From positions 62,001-126,000 of the forward strand of contig CALESJ010000046.1 in NCBI GenBank assembly GCA_937907025.1: a DNA stretch of 64,000 nt. Reading direction: 5' to 3'. Under the pieces are notes generated by a model. It saw only the letters and a program-made list of their open reading frames with translations, made no database searches and was not told where the DNA came from. Below, one piece after another: positions 26,339 to 35,256 of the stretch (position 1 is its first letter; every line of letters starts with the position of its first letter). Both the position numbers and the translations under genes were made by a program. This stretch comes from an uncultured Faecalibacterium sp. (GTDB lineage: Bacteria; Bacillota; Clostridia; Oscillospirales; Ruminococcaceae).

Positions 26339-26353
26339 GCGCAATATTTGCGC
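26339..26353. promoter_or_regulatory. Palindrome upstream of the pta promoter
   Basis: A perfect inverted repeat, GCGCAA-TAT-TTGCGC, ends 19 bases before the pta -35 box. Its position would suit an activator or repressor, but no matching regulator is known to me. Confidence 0.35.
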
Positions 26354-26372
26354 GAATCTGGCATGAGCCCCT

Positions 26373-26400
26373 TTGCAGGCAGCAAAATAAGTGCTATAAT
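26373..26400 (+). promoter_or_regulatory. Promoter of pta
   Basis: TTGCAG (26373-26378), 16-bp spacer, extended -10 TGCTATAAT (hexamer 26395-26400), leaving a leader of about 73 bases. Confidence 0.7.
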
Positions 26401-26479
26401 CACTGTGTAAGAAGATGTTGCGCTGCAGACTGTACCGACAAGCAGCCATGCGGCGAAAGAATCGGAGGTTAGTTACAGT

Positions 26480-27445
26480 ATGGAACTTTTTGAACGCTTT
26501 GAATCACAGCTCAAGGCAAACCCCAAAACCATCGTCTTTACCGAAGGTCCGGATGCCCGTATCCTGAGCGCTGCCAGCCGTCTGCTGGCCGGCCATGTGC
26601 TGAAGGTCATCCTGCTCGGCAACCCGGATGAGGTCAAGGCCGCTGCGGCTGCGGGTGGATTTGATATCTCCGGTGCGGAGATCATCGACCCCGTCAACTA
26701 TGAAGGCTTTGAAGAGATGGTCGCCAAGATGGTCGAGCTGCGCAAAGGCAAAATGACCGAAGAACAGTGCCGTGCCGCCATGGCCAAGGGCAACTACTTC
26801 GGCACCATGCTGGTCAAGATGGGCAAGGCTGACTGCCTGCTGGGTGGCGCCACCTATTCTACCGCCGATACCGTTCGTCCGGCCCTGCAGCTGATCAAGT
26901 GCAAGCCCGGCATCAAGTCTGTCAGCTCCTGCTTTATCCTGGTCCGTGGCGATGAAATGCTGGCCATGGGTGACTGCGCCATCAACATCGATCCCACCGA
27001 GGACGAAATCGTCGAGATCACCGTGCAGACTGCCAAGACGGCTTCTGTCTTCGGCATTGATCCCCGCGTTGCGCTGCTGTCCTACTCCACCAAGGGGTCC
27101 GGCAAGGGCGAAACCGTGGATAAGATGCGCAATGCGACCGCTCGCGTCCAGGCGGATCATCCCGAAATGAAGGTGGACGGCGAACTGCAGTTCGACGCCG
27201 CTGTGGCTCCGGAAGTCGGTCAGCTGAAGGCTAAGGGCAGCCCGGTGGCCGGCTACGCCAACACCTTCATCTTCCCGAACATCAACGCCGGCAACATTGG
27301 TTACAAGATTGCCCAGCGTCTGGGTGGCTTCGAAGCATATGGCCCGATTCTGCAGGGTCTGAATGCTCCCATCAATGACCTCTCCCGCGGCTGCAATGCG
27401 GAAGAAGTTTACAAGATGGCTCTGATCACGGCTGCTCTGATCTGA
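26480..27445 (+). CDS. pta: Phosphate acetyltransferase
   Basis: The 321-residue short-form enzyme interconverts acetyl-CoA and acetyl phosphate for acetate metabolism and ATP gain. Family features are FTEGPDARIL near the N-terminus, LLGGATYSTADTVRPALQ in the middle, SYSTKGSGKGE, and the C-terminal NINAGNIGYKIAQRLGG. It lacks the N-terminal regulatory domain of long forms. ATG at 26480 has GGAGG upstream. Acetate kinase, often adjacent, is not in the window. The related phosphate butyryltransferase is less similar in these motifs. Confidence 0.95.
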   Translation: MELFERFESQLKANPKTIVFTEGPDARILSAASRLLAGHVLKVILLGNPDEVKAAAAAGGFDISGAEIIDPVNYEGFEEMVAKMVELRKGKMTEEQCRAAMAKGNYFGTMLVKMGKADCLLGGATYSTADTVRPALQLIKCKPGIKSVSSCFILVRGDEMLAMGDCAINIDPTEDEIVEITVQTAKTASVFGIDPRVALLSYSTKGSGKGETVDKMRNATARVQADHPEMKVDGELQFDAAVAPEVGQLKAKGSPVAGYANTFIFPNINAGNIGYKIAQRLGGFEAYGPILQGLNAPINDLSRGCNAEEVYKMALITAALI

Positions 27446-27464
27446 TTGTCTGTATGATTCTATT

Positions 27465-27503
27465 GCCCCCGCGTGGAAGGAGTTTCCATGCGGGGGCTTT
27501 TTC
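27465..27503 (+). terminator. Terminator of pta
   Basis: A stem (GCCCCCGCGTGGAA with TTCCATGCGGGGGC, one G-T pair) is followed by TTTTTC. Confidence 0.88.
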
Positions 27504-27527
27504 TGCGTTTGCACAATCCCCGTGAAA

Positions 27528-27570
27528 CAAAAGAACTCCCCGTCGGAAAATTTCCGACGGGGAGTTCTTG
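27528..27570 (-). terminator. Terminator of pyk-luxS, near-perfect 39-bp palindrome
   Basis: A 19-bp arm at 27531-27549 is mirrored exactly by 27551-27569 around a single base. On the minus strand the stem runs into CTTTTGTTTC. It ends the pyk-luxS transcript and faces the pta terminator. Confidence 0.85.
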
Positions 27571-27589
27571 TATCTTACTGCAGAATCAA

Positions 27590-28048
27590 TCAGGCCTGAT
27601 AGCGCAGATGATCGGCGTCCAGCTTCTGCAGAACAGGCAGCATCTTGCGGCATTCTTCCCGCGCCGATGCGGGGTCCATCAGGCGATAGTTGCCGCATTC
27701 GGTTTCACTGGCACCGGGAATCGGACCATCGTACTCTGCCATCCAGGCAAAAGACTCGGTCACCAGCTGCAGGGCTTCTGCATCGGTCATGCCCTGCGTC
27801 AGCAGGTAAAAACCGGTCAGGCAGCCCATGGGGCCTACATACACCACATGTTCGCTCCAACGGCTGTTGCGCGCGTAGGTGGCAAACAGATGCTCAATGG
27901 TGTGAGCCGCGGCAGAAGAAAGATAATCGCCGTGGTTCGGCCGCTTCATGCGAATATCCCAAGTGCGGACGTCGCCGTCCTGACGAGAAAGATACATACC
28001 GGGCATCAGCGTGGTATGATCAACACAAAAACTGGCAATGCGCTCCAT
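27590..28048 (-). CDS. luxS: S-ribosylhomocysteine lyase
   Basis: The 152-residue iron enzyme splits S-ribosylhomocysteine into homocysteine and the autoinducer-2 precursor. Metal ligands are in HTIEH (about residues 49-53) and the Cys region GPMGCLTGFY (about 72-81). Length is normal. ATG at 28046-28048 follows the pyk stop by 6 bases, with GGAG in the end of pyk. Co-transcription with pyk is likely. Confidence 0.97.
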   Translation of the reverse strand: MERIASFCVDHTTLMPGMYLSRQDGDVRTWDIRMKRPNHGDYLSSAAAHTIEHLFATYARNSRWSEHVVYVGPMGCLTGFYLLTQGMTDAEALQLVTESFAWMAEYDGPIPGASETECGNYRLMDPASAREECRKMLPVLQKLDADHLRYQA

Positions 28049-28054
28049 TTTTGA

Positions 28055-29800
28055 TTACTCCATCATCATCTGGACGACGCCGTGCTGGCAATCCAGAGAA
28101 ATGTTCATGCCGTCATGCAGCACGCGGGTGGCACCAATGGCGCCGACGATAACGGCCTTGTTCAGGGACAGGGCAACGATGGCAGCGTGGCTGTTGGTAC
28201 CGGCTTCCTCGGTGATGATACCGGCAGACTGACGGATATAGGGCAGCATGTCGTTGCTGGTGTGCGGAACGACCAGAATCTGGCCGGGCTTGAACTTGGA
28301 AGCGACTTCCGCAGCGGTACGGCAGACGCAGACGGTGCCTTTGGCATTCTTACCGCCGATGCCAACACCGGTCAGCAGGCTGTCGCCAACCAGATGAACC
28401 TTGATCATGTTGGTGGTGCCGGAAACGCCAACGGGAACACCGGCGGTCACCACGGCCATGCTGCCGGGCTGGACCAGACCAGCGTCGACAGCGCATTCCA
28501 CGGACTTGCTGATCAGTTCGTCGGTGGAATTGGCGTAAGGCATAACCAGCGGGGTGATGCCCCAGTGGATGTTCAGCTGACGCTGTACCTGTTCATCCAG
28601 CACGCAGGCCACGATGGGGGTGGCGGGACGGTAACGGCTCAGCAAACGAGCCGTTTCGCCGCTCTTGGAAACAGTGATGATGGCGCTGGCGTGGATGTCG
28701 GAAGCGGTGGTGCAGGCGGCATGGCACACGGCGGCGCTCACGCTCAGGCGGCTCTCATCAGCCTGGGCATGATGGACCAGGCTGTTGTAGCTGGCATCGG
28801 CTTCGGTGGTTTCGGCAATGGCGACCATAGCCTTCAGGGCAGCAACGGGGTACTTGCCGGCAGCGGTTTCGCCGCTCAGCATAACGGCGGAAGAACCGTC
28901 GTAAATGGCGTTGGCCACGTCGGTGATCTCGGCACGGGTGGGACGGGGGTTGGAAATCATGGAATCCAGCATCTGGGTGGCAGTGATGACAACCTTGCCG
29001 CAGGCCATGGTGCGGTCGATCAGGTGCTTCTGAATGGAAGGAATCTCGGCAAAGTCGATCTCAACGCCCATGTCGCCGCGGGCAACCATGATGCCGTCGG
29101 CCACAGCCAGGATCTCGTCGATGTTGTCCACGCCTTCCTGGCTTTCGATCTTGGCGATGATCTTCATGTTGGAGTGGCAGTCATCCAGCAGATGACGGAT
29201 CTCCATGATATCGGCGGCGCAGCGGGTGAAGCTGGCAGAAACCAGATCAAAGCCCTGCTCGGCGCCGAAGGTGATGTCCTGCTTGTCGCGCTGGCTCATA
29301 TACGGCATGGACAGATGGACGCCGGGAACGTTGACGCCCTTCTTGGTCTTGATGGTGCCGTCGTTCTCAACAACGCAGCTGATGTCGGTATCGGTAACAT
29401 TTTCAATGCGCAGGCTGATCAGGCCGTCATCCAGCATGATGTGGCCGCCGGGCTGCACGTCGTGGGGCAGCTCCTTGTAAGTGATGGAGCAGATTTCGTT
29501 GGTGCCCTCCACCTCGCGGCTGGTCAGAGTGAACTTCTGGCCGGTCACCAGCTTTTCGGCGCCGTTCTTGAAGACACCCAGACGGATTTCGGGGCCTTTG
29601 GTGTCCAGCATGGCTGCAACCGGCTTACCCAGCTCGGTGCGCAGAGCCTTCAGCTTCTCAAAACGGCCGCGATGTTCATCGTAATCGCCGTGAGAAAAGT
29701 TAAAGCGAGCCACGTTCATGCCGTTTTCAATCAGCTGACGCAGCACATCGCCCTTATCGGTAGAAGGGCCTAGTGTGCAAACAATCTTAGTCTTGCGCAT
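28055..29800 (-). CDS. pyk: Pyruvate kinase with C-terminal PEP-utilising domain
   Basis: The 581-residue glycolytic enzyme makes pyruvate and ATP from phosphoenolpyruvate. It opens with KTKIVCTLGPST and has ARFNFSHG, the active-site region KIESQEGVDNIDEI, MVARGDMGVE, TATQMLDSMI and LSGETAAGKYP. After the usual C domain an extra module of about 100 residues contains EEAGTNSHAAIVA. This is the mobile PEP-utiliser domain seen in many Bacillota pyruvate kinases. ATG at 29800 has CGGAG upstream. It forms an operon with luxS. Confidence 0.97.
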   Translation of the reverse strand: MRKTKIVCTLGPSTDKGDVLRQLIENGMNVARFNFSHGDYDEHRGRFEKLKALRTELGKPVAAMLDTKGPEIRLGVFKNGAEKLVTGQKFTLTSREVEGTNEICSITYKELPHDVQPGGHIMLDDGLISLRIENVTDTDISCVVENDGTIKTKKGVNVPGVHLSMPYMSQRDKQDITFGAEQGFDLVSASFTRCAADIMEIRHLLDDCHSNMKIIAKIESQEGVDNIDEILAVADGIMVARGDMGVEIDFAEIPSIQKHLIDRTMACGKVVITATQMLDSMISNPRPTRAEITDVANAIYDGSSAVMLSGETAAGKYPVAALKAMVAIAETTEADASYNSLVHHAQADESRLSVSAAVCHAACTTASDIHASAIITVSKSGETARLLSRYRPATPIVACVLDEQVQRQLNIHWGITPLVMPYANSTDELISKSVECAVDAGLVQPGSMAVVTAGVPVGVSGTTNMIKVHLVGDSLLTGVGIGGKNAKGTVCVCRTAAEVASKFKPGQILVVPHTSNDMLPYIRQSAGIITEEAGTNSHAAIVALSLNKAVIVGAIGATRVLHDGMNISLDCQHGVVQMMME

Positions 29801-29848
29801 ATCTCAATTTCTCCGTTTCAAATAAGAGTATTGTATACATACGGCCTT

Positions 29849-29877
29849 ATTATAATACATATCTTTTGATTCGACAA
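29849..29877 (-). promoter_or_regulatory. Promoter of pyk-luxS
   Basis: On the minus strand: TTGTCG (29877-29872), 17-bp spacer, TATAAT (29854-29849), about 50 bases from the start codon. Confidence 0.7.
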
Positions 29878-29957
29878 GACGGCCACGAAAAACTTGCACA
29901 AAAATTTTCGCGTTTTTTGCACTGAACGCCTAAAAAGCCGTGCGCGGCAGCTTCTGT

Positions 29958-29986
29958 TTTACTTTTATGGGAAATTCATGTATAAT
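29958..29986 (+). promoter_or_regulatory. Promoter of deoB
   Basis: TTTACT (29958-29963), 17-bp spacer, TATAAT (29981-29986). A second TATAAT-like string lies at 29993-29998. Confidence 0.65.
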
Positions 29987-30039
29987 AGCCCATATAATCT
30001 GGGAGAGTTTATCCCTCATTGCAACAAAGGAGAAACACC

Positions 30040-31218
30040 ATGGCAAAACGAGTGTTTTTGATTGTACTGGACAGTTTCGGCATTGGCGCCGAACCGGATG
30101 CTGCGGCATTCGGCGATGCCGGTACCAATACCCTGGCAGCAATTTCTGCTCATCCCAACTGCAAGGCTGACAACCTTGCAGAACTGGGGCTGTTCAACAT
30201 CGACGGCGTGACCTGCCGTCCGTCTGTGGCAAACCCTACCGGCTGTTTTGCCCGCTTGCGGGAAGCCAGTTCCGGCAAGGATACCACCATCGGGCATTGG
30301 GAGATTGCCGGCTTGTTGTCGCCCAATCCGCTGCCGACCTTCCCCAATGGCTTCCCGCAGGAATTGCTGGATGAATTTACCGCCCGTACGGGATACAAGG
30401 TGCTGTGCAATAAGCCGTATTCCGGCACCCAGGTCATCCATGATTACGGCGAGGAACATCTGAAGACCGGCGCTCTGATCGTGTACACCTCGGCGGACAG
30501 CGTATTCCAGATTGCAGCCCATGAGGACCTTGTCCCGGTAGAAAAGCTGTATGAAATCTGTGAAACGGCCCGTGATCTTCTGAAAGGCCCCTATGGTGTG
30601 GGGCGCGTCATCGCCCGCCCGTTTGTGGGAACCTGCGCGGATGACTTTACCCGCACGCCCCGCCGTCACGATTATTCCCTCAAGCCGCCGGCTGAAACCA
30701 TGCTGGACAAGCTCCAGGCAGCCGGTCTGCAGACCATCGGCGTTGGCAAGATCCACGATATTTTTGCCGGACAGGGCGTGGGAGAAACCATCCGTACCAG
30801 CGGCAATACCGAAGGCTTGAAGGTTACGCTGGAGCTGGCAGACCGGGACTTCAACGGCCTGGCCTTTGTCAATCTGGTAGATTTTGATATGCTGTACGGT
30901 CATCGCCGGGATGTGGCGGGCTATGCGGCCGCCACGGCGGAGTTTGATGCCTGGCTGCCGGAATTTATGCAGCGCATGCGCCCGGATGACGTGCTGATGA
31001 TCACCGCCGACCATGGCTGTGATCCTTCTTATACCAAGACCACCGACCACACCCGGGAGTATGTGCCGTATCTGGTGTATGGCTCCGGTGTGCGCCAGGG
31101 CGTGGACCTGGGCACGCGTTACAGCTTCGGCACCATTGCCGATACCGTCTGCCAGGCTCTGGGCGTGAAGGCTGATGTGGCGGGATGCGGTGTCTGGAAT
31201 GAAATCGCACAGCACTGA
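30040..31218 (+). CDS. deoB: Phosphopentomutase
   Basis: The 392-residue alkaline-phosphatase-superfamily enzyme moves phosphate between positions 1 and 5 of ribose and deoxyribose in nucleoside salvage. It has the metal-binding LDSFGIGAEPDA (residues 10-21), the phospho-threonine region GKDTTIGHWE, GRVIARPFVG, and the metal triad region TADHGCDP with DHTREYVP. ATG at 30040 has AAAGGAG 7 bases upstream; an upstream in-frame start at 30019 lacks a site. The stop is 25 bases before the next gene. Confidence 0.97.
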   Translation: MAKRVFLIVLDSFGIGAEPDAAAFGDAGTNTLAAISAHPNCKADNLAELGLFNIDGVTCRPSVANPTGCFARLREASSGKDTTIGHWEIAGLLSPNPLPTFPNGFPQELLDEFTARTGYKVLCNKPYSGTQVIHDYGEEHLKTGALIVYTSADSVFQIAAHEDLVPVEKLYEICETARDLLKGPYGVGRVIARPFVGTCADDFTRTPRRHDYSLKPPAETMLDKLQAAGLQTIGVGKIHDIFAGQGVGETIRTSGNTEGLKVTLELADRDFNGLAFVNLVDFDMLYGHRRDVAGYAAATAEFDAWLPEFMQRMRPDDVLMITADHGCDPSYTKTTDHTREYVPYLVYGSGVRQGVDLGTRYSFGTIADTVCQALGVKADVAGCGVWNEIAQH

Positions 31219-31243
31219 ACCGCTGACCCGCAAAGGAGTTCTA

Positions 31244-32059
31244 TTGCAGATCATATTGTTTCTTCTGGCCGGGGTCATGTTGTTCTACTCGGTCATGCTG
31301 GTATTTACCAGCAACTTCAATATGGGCAACCTGATCGTCTGGGTCCTGACGGCTGCCTGCTGCGTGTATGCGGTCTGGCATCGCAGGCTCAACGCCTGGT
31401 TCACAGGCCCTCTTTCCGGGCGTATTGTGCTGACCGTACTGATTTGCGGCGCTGTGTTCTATGCCGGGATGCTGGCTTTTGTAGCCGTCAGCGGATATGC
31501 CAATCCGCCTTCCGGCAACGAAAAGGTCGTGATCGTCCTGGGGGCCGGCCTGCGCAAGGATAAACCCAGTCTGTTGCTGCGGTACCGTCTGGACAAGGCC
31601 TATGAATTCGCCCAGGCGCATCCGGACGCCGTGGTTATTACCACCGGCGGACAGGGTCGGGATGAATGGGTGCCCGAAGGGCAGGCCATGCGGGACTATC
31701 TCATCGAAAAGGGGCTCTCCCCGGACCGGGTCCTGGCGGAAACAAGGTCGACCTCCACCGAGGAAAACTTTGCCTTTGCCCGGCAGATCATGGAACAGCA
31801 GGGGATGGACGTGACTCAGCTCATTGTATATGTGACCAACGCATTCCACTGCTACCGCGGCGGGAAATATGCGCAGATGGCCGGTTTTGACCAGGTCACG
31901 GCGTTGCCGGCGGGAATTCCGCTGCGCAGCATTCCCACCTGTTACTTGCGTGAGGTATTTGCGGTTTTGTATTATTGGGTGTTCCGCTCTTCCGCAAGTG
32001 GTCTGATGCAGAACATGGTCGGAATCTTGAGTCTGAACAAAAAGTTCTTCTATAAATAA
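31244..32059 (+). CDS. YdcF/SanA-like (DUF218) membrane protein
   Basis: The 271-residue protein has about three membrane helices in the first 100 residues (from MQIILFLLAGVMLFYSV) followed by a DUF218 domain (EKVVIVLGAGLRKDKPS, TTGGQGRDE, EGQAMRDYL, ETRSTSTEENFAFA, VTNAFHCYR). Family members such as SanA and ElyC affect the cell envelope, but the chemistry is unclear. TTG at 31244 has AAAGGAG 5 bases upstream. An in-frame ATG at 31199 would overlap deoB by 20 bases and has a weak site, so the TTG is chosen. Confidence 0.82.
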   Translation: MQIILFLLAGVMLFYSVMLVFTSNFNMGNLIVWVLTAACCVYAVWHRRLNAWFTGPLSGRIVLTVLICGAVFYAGMLAFVAVSGYANPPSGNEKVVIVLGAGLRKDKPSLLLRYRLDKAYEFAQAHPDAVVITTGGQGRDEWVPEGQAMRDYLIEKGLSPDRVLAETRSTSTEENFAFARQIMEQQGMDVTQLIVYVTNAFHCYRGGKYAQMAGFDQVTALPAGIPLRSIPTCYLREVFAVLYYWVFRSSASGLMQNMVGILSLNKKFFYK

Positions 32060-32062
32060 CAA

Positions 32063-32100
32063 ACAGGATGCCGGCCGGGATTCCCCGGCCGGCATCCTGT
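32063..32100 (+). other. Strong hairpin without T-run
   Basis: ACAGGATGCCGGCCGGG is followed after four bases by CCGGCCGGCATCCTGT, a near-perfect 16-bp stem. No T-run follows on the plus strand and the ribosome site of the next gene begins 2 bases later. It may be an RNA-stabilising hairpin or a poor terminator. Confidence 0.6.
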
Positions 32101-32118
32101 CAAGGGAGAAAACAGAAA

Positions 32119-32880
32119 ATGCAGGTGCGTTATTATAAGGAATACAGTCACTGCCTCGGACGCGACATGGAGTTCAAGGTCTACGGTCACAGCGGCCGGC
32201 CTATCCTGATCTTCCCGTGCCAGTGCGGGCGCTTCTATGATTGGGAAGACCAGGGCATGTGCAATGTGGCGGCTCCCTGGATTGATGCCGGCAAGTTGCA
32301 GATCTTCTGTGCAGACAGCATCGATGGGGAAAGCTGGGATAATCCCGGCCCCTGTCGGCCGCGCATTGAACAGCATGAGCGCTGGTATCATTATGTCTGT
32401 GATGAACTGGTGCCTCGTCTGCTGGAGATCAACCGGGAAAACGGTCCTGATCATACCGGACGCATTCTGACCGGCGGAGCCAGCATGGGGGCCGGACATG
32501 CCGTGAACTTCTATCTGCGCCGCCCGGACATCTTCAACGGGACGATAGCTCTCAGCGGTCTGTATTCTTCCCGCATGTTCTTTGGGGATTACATGGACGA
32601 TCTGGTGTACGCCAACAGTCCCTGCGATTATATGCGCAATTTCCCGGCACAGCATCCGTACTATGAACTGTTCGCCAAGGCAGACAAGTTCATTATGTGC
32701 TGCGGGCAGGGTGCCTGGGAAGGAGAGCTGCTGGCTTCCACCCGGGAACTGCGGGATATTCTGGAAAGCAAGGGCATCCACCCTATTGTGGATATCTGGG
32801 GACCGGATGTTTCCCATGATTGGCCCTGGTGGGCAAAGCAGTGGCCGTACTTCCTGGAAATGACACTCGGCCGGCCCTAA
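32119..32880 (+). CDS. Esterase-family alpha/beta hydrolase
   Basis: The 253-residue protein resembles the putative esterase (esterase D-like) family. It has the nucleophile elbow GGASMGAGH (about residues 122-130), the early PILIFPCQCGRFYDW segment, and a terminal His in DVSHDWPWW (about 234-242). No signal peptide is present. ATG at 32119 has AAGGGAG 9 bases upstream. It may be read through from the YdcF-like gene. The substrate is unknown. Confidence 0.8.
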   Translation: MQVRYYKEYSHCLGRDMEFKVYGHSGRPILIFPCQCGRFYDWEDQGMCNVAAPWIDAGKLQIFCADSIDGESWDNPGPCRPRIEQHERWYHYVCDELVPRLLEINRENGPDHTGRILTGGASMGAGHAVNFYLRRPDIFNGTIALSGLYSSRMFFGDYMDDLVYANSPCDYMRNFPAQHPYYELFAKADKFIMCCGQGAWEGELLASTRELRDILESKGIHPIVDIWGPDVSHDWPWWAKQWPYFLEMTLGRP

Positions 32881-32889
32881 ACCATCAAA

Positions 32890-32937
32890 AATAAAAAAGG
32901 ACCGGCATGCCGTACGGGCGCTGCCGGTCTTTTCTTT
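32890..32937. terminator. Bidirectional terminator
   Basis: The stem GGACCGGCA with TGCCGGTCT has T-runs on both sides (TCTTTTCTTTG plus, CCTTTTTTATTTTT minus). It separates the convergent esterase and coaX genes. Confidence 0.85.
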
Positions 32938-32954
32938 GTATGTGAGTATATGAA

Positions 32955-33722
32955 TCAGGTATGGGCCCGCTGGTACAGGACAGCCAGCCCCTTGAACAGC
33001 AGGTCGGCATCGTACAGCACTTTTCGCCGGCAGCAGGGGATGATGCCCCGGGCCAGACCGCCGGTGGCCACAACGGTCAACGGCTGACCCAGTTCGGCTT
33101 CCACCCGGTCTGCCAGCCCTTCCAGCATGGCGGCGGTGCCGAATACTGCACCGCTGTTCAGACACTCTACGGTGTTGCGGCCGATCAGATGGTCGGTGGC
33201 TTCGGGGGCAATGGGCGGCAGCTGAGCGGTGCCGGCGCTGATGGCGCGCAGACTGGTCTGTACGCCGGGAACAATGAACCCGCCCAGAAAATGCCCGTTT
33301 TTGTCAATGACGTTGTAGGTTGTGGCGGTGCCCAGGTCCACGGTCATGCAGGGCAGTGGGTAAAGGGCGGCGGCCGCCGCAGCATCGGCGATACGGTCCT
33401 GCCCCACGCGTTCCGGGCTGTCTACATCGAAGGTCAGCCCGCTGTCCAGGGTGTAACTTACCCGCAGCGGCTCATACCCGGTCAGATAGTGCACAGCCTG
33501 GGCCAGCGGTTCGCTGAGGCTGGGCACCACACTGCACAGAATGGCACCGGTGCAGGTTGTGGCATCAAACCCGACCCGGCGCAGAAGGAAGCGCAGTTCG
33601 GCGGTGTACTCATCCGGGGTACACCGCGGGCGGGTCACCATCCGGAACGTGAATTGCAGTTTCTGCCCGTCCAGTCCGCCGATGCAGATGTTGGTGTTAC
33701 CGATGTCCACTGCCAAAATCAT
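32955..33722 (-). CDS. coaX: Type III pantothenate kinase
   Basis: The 255-residue ASKHA-fold kinase phosphorylates pantothenate, the first step of coenzyme A synthesis. It begins with MILAVDIGNTNICIGG (phosphate loop with the essential Asp) and has SPERVGQDRIADA, VDLGTATTYNV and GGFIVPGVQTSL. It is divergent from coaBC, which performs the second and third steps. ATG at 33722 has only a weak GGGG site. Confidence 0.96.
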   Translation of the reverse strand: MILAVDIGNTNICIGGLDGQKLQFTFRMVTRPRCTPDEYTAELRFLLRRVGFDATTCTGAILCSVVPSLSEPLAQAVHYLTGYEPLRVSYTLDSGLTFDVDSPERVGQDRIADAAAAAALYPLPCMTVDLGTATTYNVIDKNGHFLGGFIVPGVQTSLRAISAGTAQLPPIAPEATDHLIGRNTVECLNSGAVFGTAAMLEGLADRVEAELGQPLTVVATGGLARGIIPCCRRKVLYDADLLFKGLAVLYQRAHT

Positions 33723-33754
33723 GTGTGAGCCCCGTTTCTGTGTGATATAATCTG

Positions 33755-33782
33755 ATTATACCAGCCTTTACAATGAAGTCAA
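33755..33782 (-). promoter_or_regulatory. Promoter of coaX
   Basis: On the minus strand: TTGACT (33782-33777), 16-bp spacer, extended -10 TGGTATAAT (hexamer 33760-33755). It overlaps the coaBC promoter. Confidence 0.75.
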
Positions 33783-33795
33783 ACCGACCTATAAT
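33767..33795 (+). promoter_or_regulatory. Promoter of coaBC
   Basis: TTTACA (33767-33772), 17-bp spacer, TATAAT (33790-33795), nearly full consensus. Its -35 lies inside the coaX promoter spacer. Confidence 0.8.
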
Positions 33796-33845
33796 AAATT
33801 CCGGAAATCAACAGTTTAAACGTATAGAAACGGGAGGACCGCAAC

Positions 33846-35045
33846 ATGGAAAAAGACCTGCAGGGCAAAACCATCGTACTGGGCATCACCGGCGGCATTG
33901 CCGCATACAAAATGCCCAATGTGGCGCATGCACTGGCCAAACGCGGCGCTTCGGTACATGTACTGATGACCAAGCATGCCACCGAATTTATTGCACCGTT
34001 GGTCTTTGAAACACTGACCAATCATCGCTGCATTGTAGACACATTTGACCGCAATTTCCAGTATGATGTGGCCCATGTTTCGCTGGCTAACGCGGCAGAT
34101 CTGATGCTGATTGCACCGGCCACCGCCAATGTGATTGCCAAGCTGGCACATGGCATGGCTGACGATATGTTGACCACCGTGACGTTGGCCGCCACCTGCC
34201 CGAAACTGGTGGCACCGGCCATGAATACTCATATGTTGGAAAATCCCATCACCCAGGATAATATCGCTACGCTGCAGCACTATGGCTTTACGGTCATTCC
34301 GTCCGGCTCCGGTATGCTGGCCTGCGGCGATGTGGGCAGCGGCCGCCTGCCGGAAGAGCAGGTGCTGATTGACTATGTGGACCGGGAACTGGCCTGCCAG
34401 AAGGATCTGGCCGGCAAGGAAGTTGTGGTAACGGCCGGCGCCACCAGTGAACCCATGGACCCGGTACGGTATATCACCAATCATTCCACCGGCAAGATGG
34501 GATACGCCATTGCCCGGGCCTGCATGCTGCGTGGGGCGGATGTCACGCTGCTGACGGCACAGACGGCTTTGCGCCCGGTGCCGTTTGTACATACGGTGCC
34601 GTTCACCACCGCCCAGGACCTGTTCGAGGGGGTCAAGAAATACGCCATGGATGCGGATGCCCTGGTCATGGCTGCTGCGGTGGCAGATTATCGCCCTGCC
34701 AAAGTGGCGGATGAAAAAATCAAGAAGTCTGACGGAGAACTGACCCTCCAACTGGAGCGTACCCAGGATATTCTCGGCTGGGTGGGGCAGCATAAGCCGG
34801 AAGGACTGTTTGTGTGCGGATTTTCCATGGAAACCGAACATCTTCTCGAAAATTCTTCCGTCAAACTCCATAAGAAGAACATGGACATGATCGTGGCCAA
34901 CAACCTTAAAACACCGGGCGCCGGGTTCGGGGTAGACACCAATGTGGTAACTTTAATCACCAAGGATGGCGCCGAACAACTGCCTTTGCTGAGCAAGGAT
35001 GCGGTGGCTATGCGCATCGCGGATGCCATTGCGGCGCGGGAATAA
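33846..35045 (+). CDS. coaBC: Bifunctional phosphopantothenoylcysteine decarboxylase/synthase
   Basis: The 399-residue protein joins cysteine to 4'-phosphopantothenate (CoaB) and decarboxylates the product (CoaC). The N-terminal flavoprotein half has GITGGIAAYK, the catalytic His region DVAHVSLA, PAMNTHM and the flap Cys SGMLACGD. The C-terminal half has VVTAGATSEPMDPVRYITN, STGKMGYA and AAAVADYRP. ATG at 33846 has GGGAGG upstream. The gene is alone in its transcript and faces coaX. Confidence 0.97.
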   Translation: MEKDLQGKTIVLGITGGIAAYKMPNVAHALAKRGASVHVLMTKHATEFIAPLVFETLTNHRCIVDTFDRNFQYDVAHVSLANAADLMLIAPATANVIAKLAHGMADDMLTTVTLAATCPKLVAPAMNTHMLENPITQDNIATLQHYGFTVIPSGSGMLACGDVGSGRLPEEQVLIDYVDRELACQKDLAGKEVVVTAGATSEPMDPVRYITNHSTGKMGYAIARACMLRGADVTLLTAQTALRPVPFVHTVPFTTAQDLFEGVKKYAMDADALVMAAAVADYRPAKVADEKIKKSDGELTLQLERTQDILGWVGQHKPEGLFVCGFSMETEHLLENSSVKLHKKNMDMIVANNLKTPGAGFGVDTNVVTLITKDGAEQLPLLSKDAVAMRIADAIAARE

Positions 35046-35256
35046 GATTGATCCGAATAAAAATACAACTGTCCACCGGGCGGGAACTGCCAAAAAGGCG
35101 ATTCCCGCTCGTTTTGTTTTGCAGGGGGAGTTTCAAAGGGATTTTCACAGATATTCAAAACTCTATCCCACAATTTTCACAAAAAGGGCCTATAATCACA
35201 AACGGACATCCAGACGGGCGGCAACGCCTGAATCAATACAAAGGGGAGTGTGCATC

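Noticed and set aside
27531..27569. Large palindrome as a mobile-element end or operator
   Set aside because: It lies between convergent genes and runs into a T-rich stretch on the minus strand, so it is best explained as the luxS terminator.
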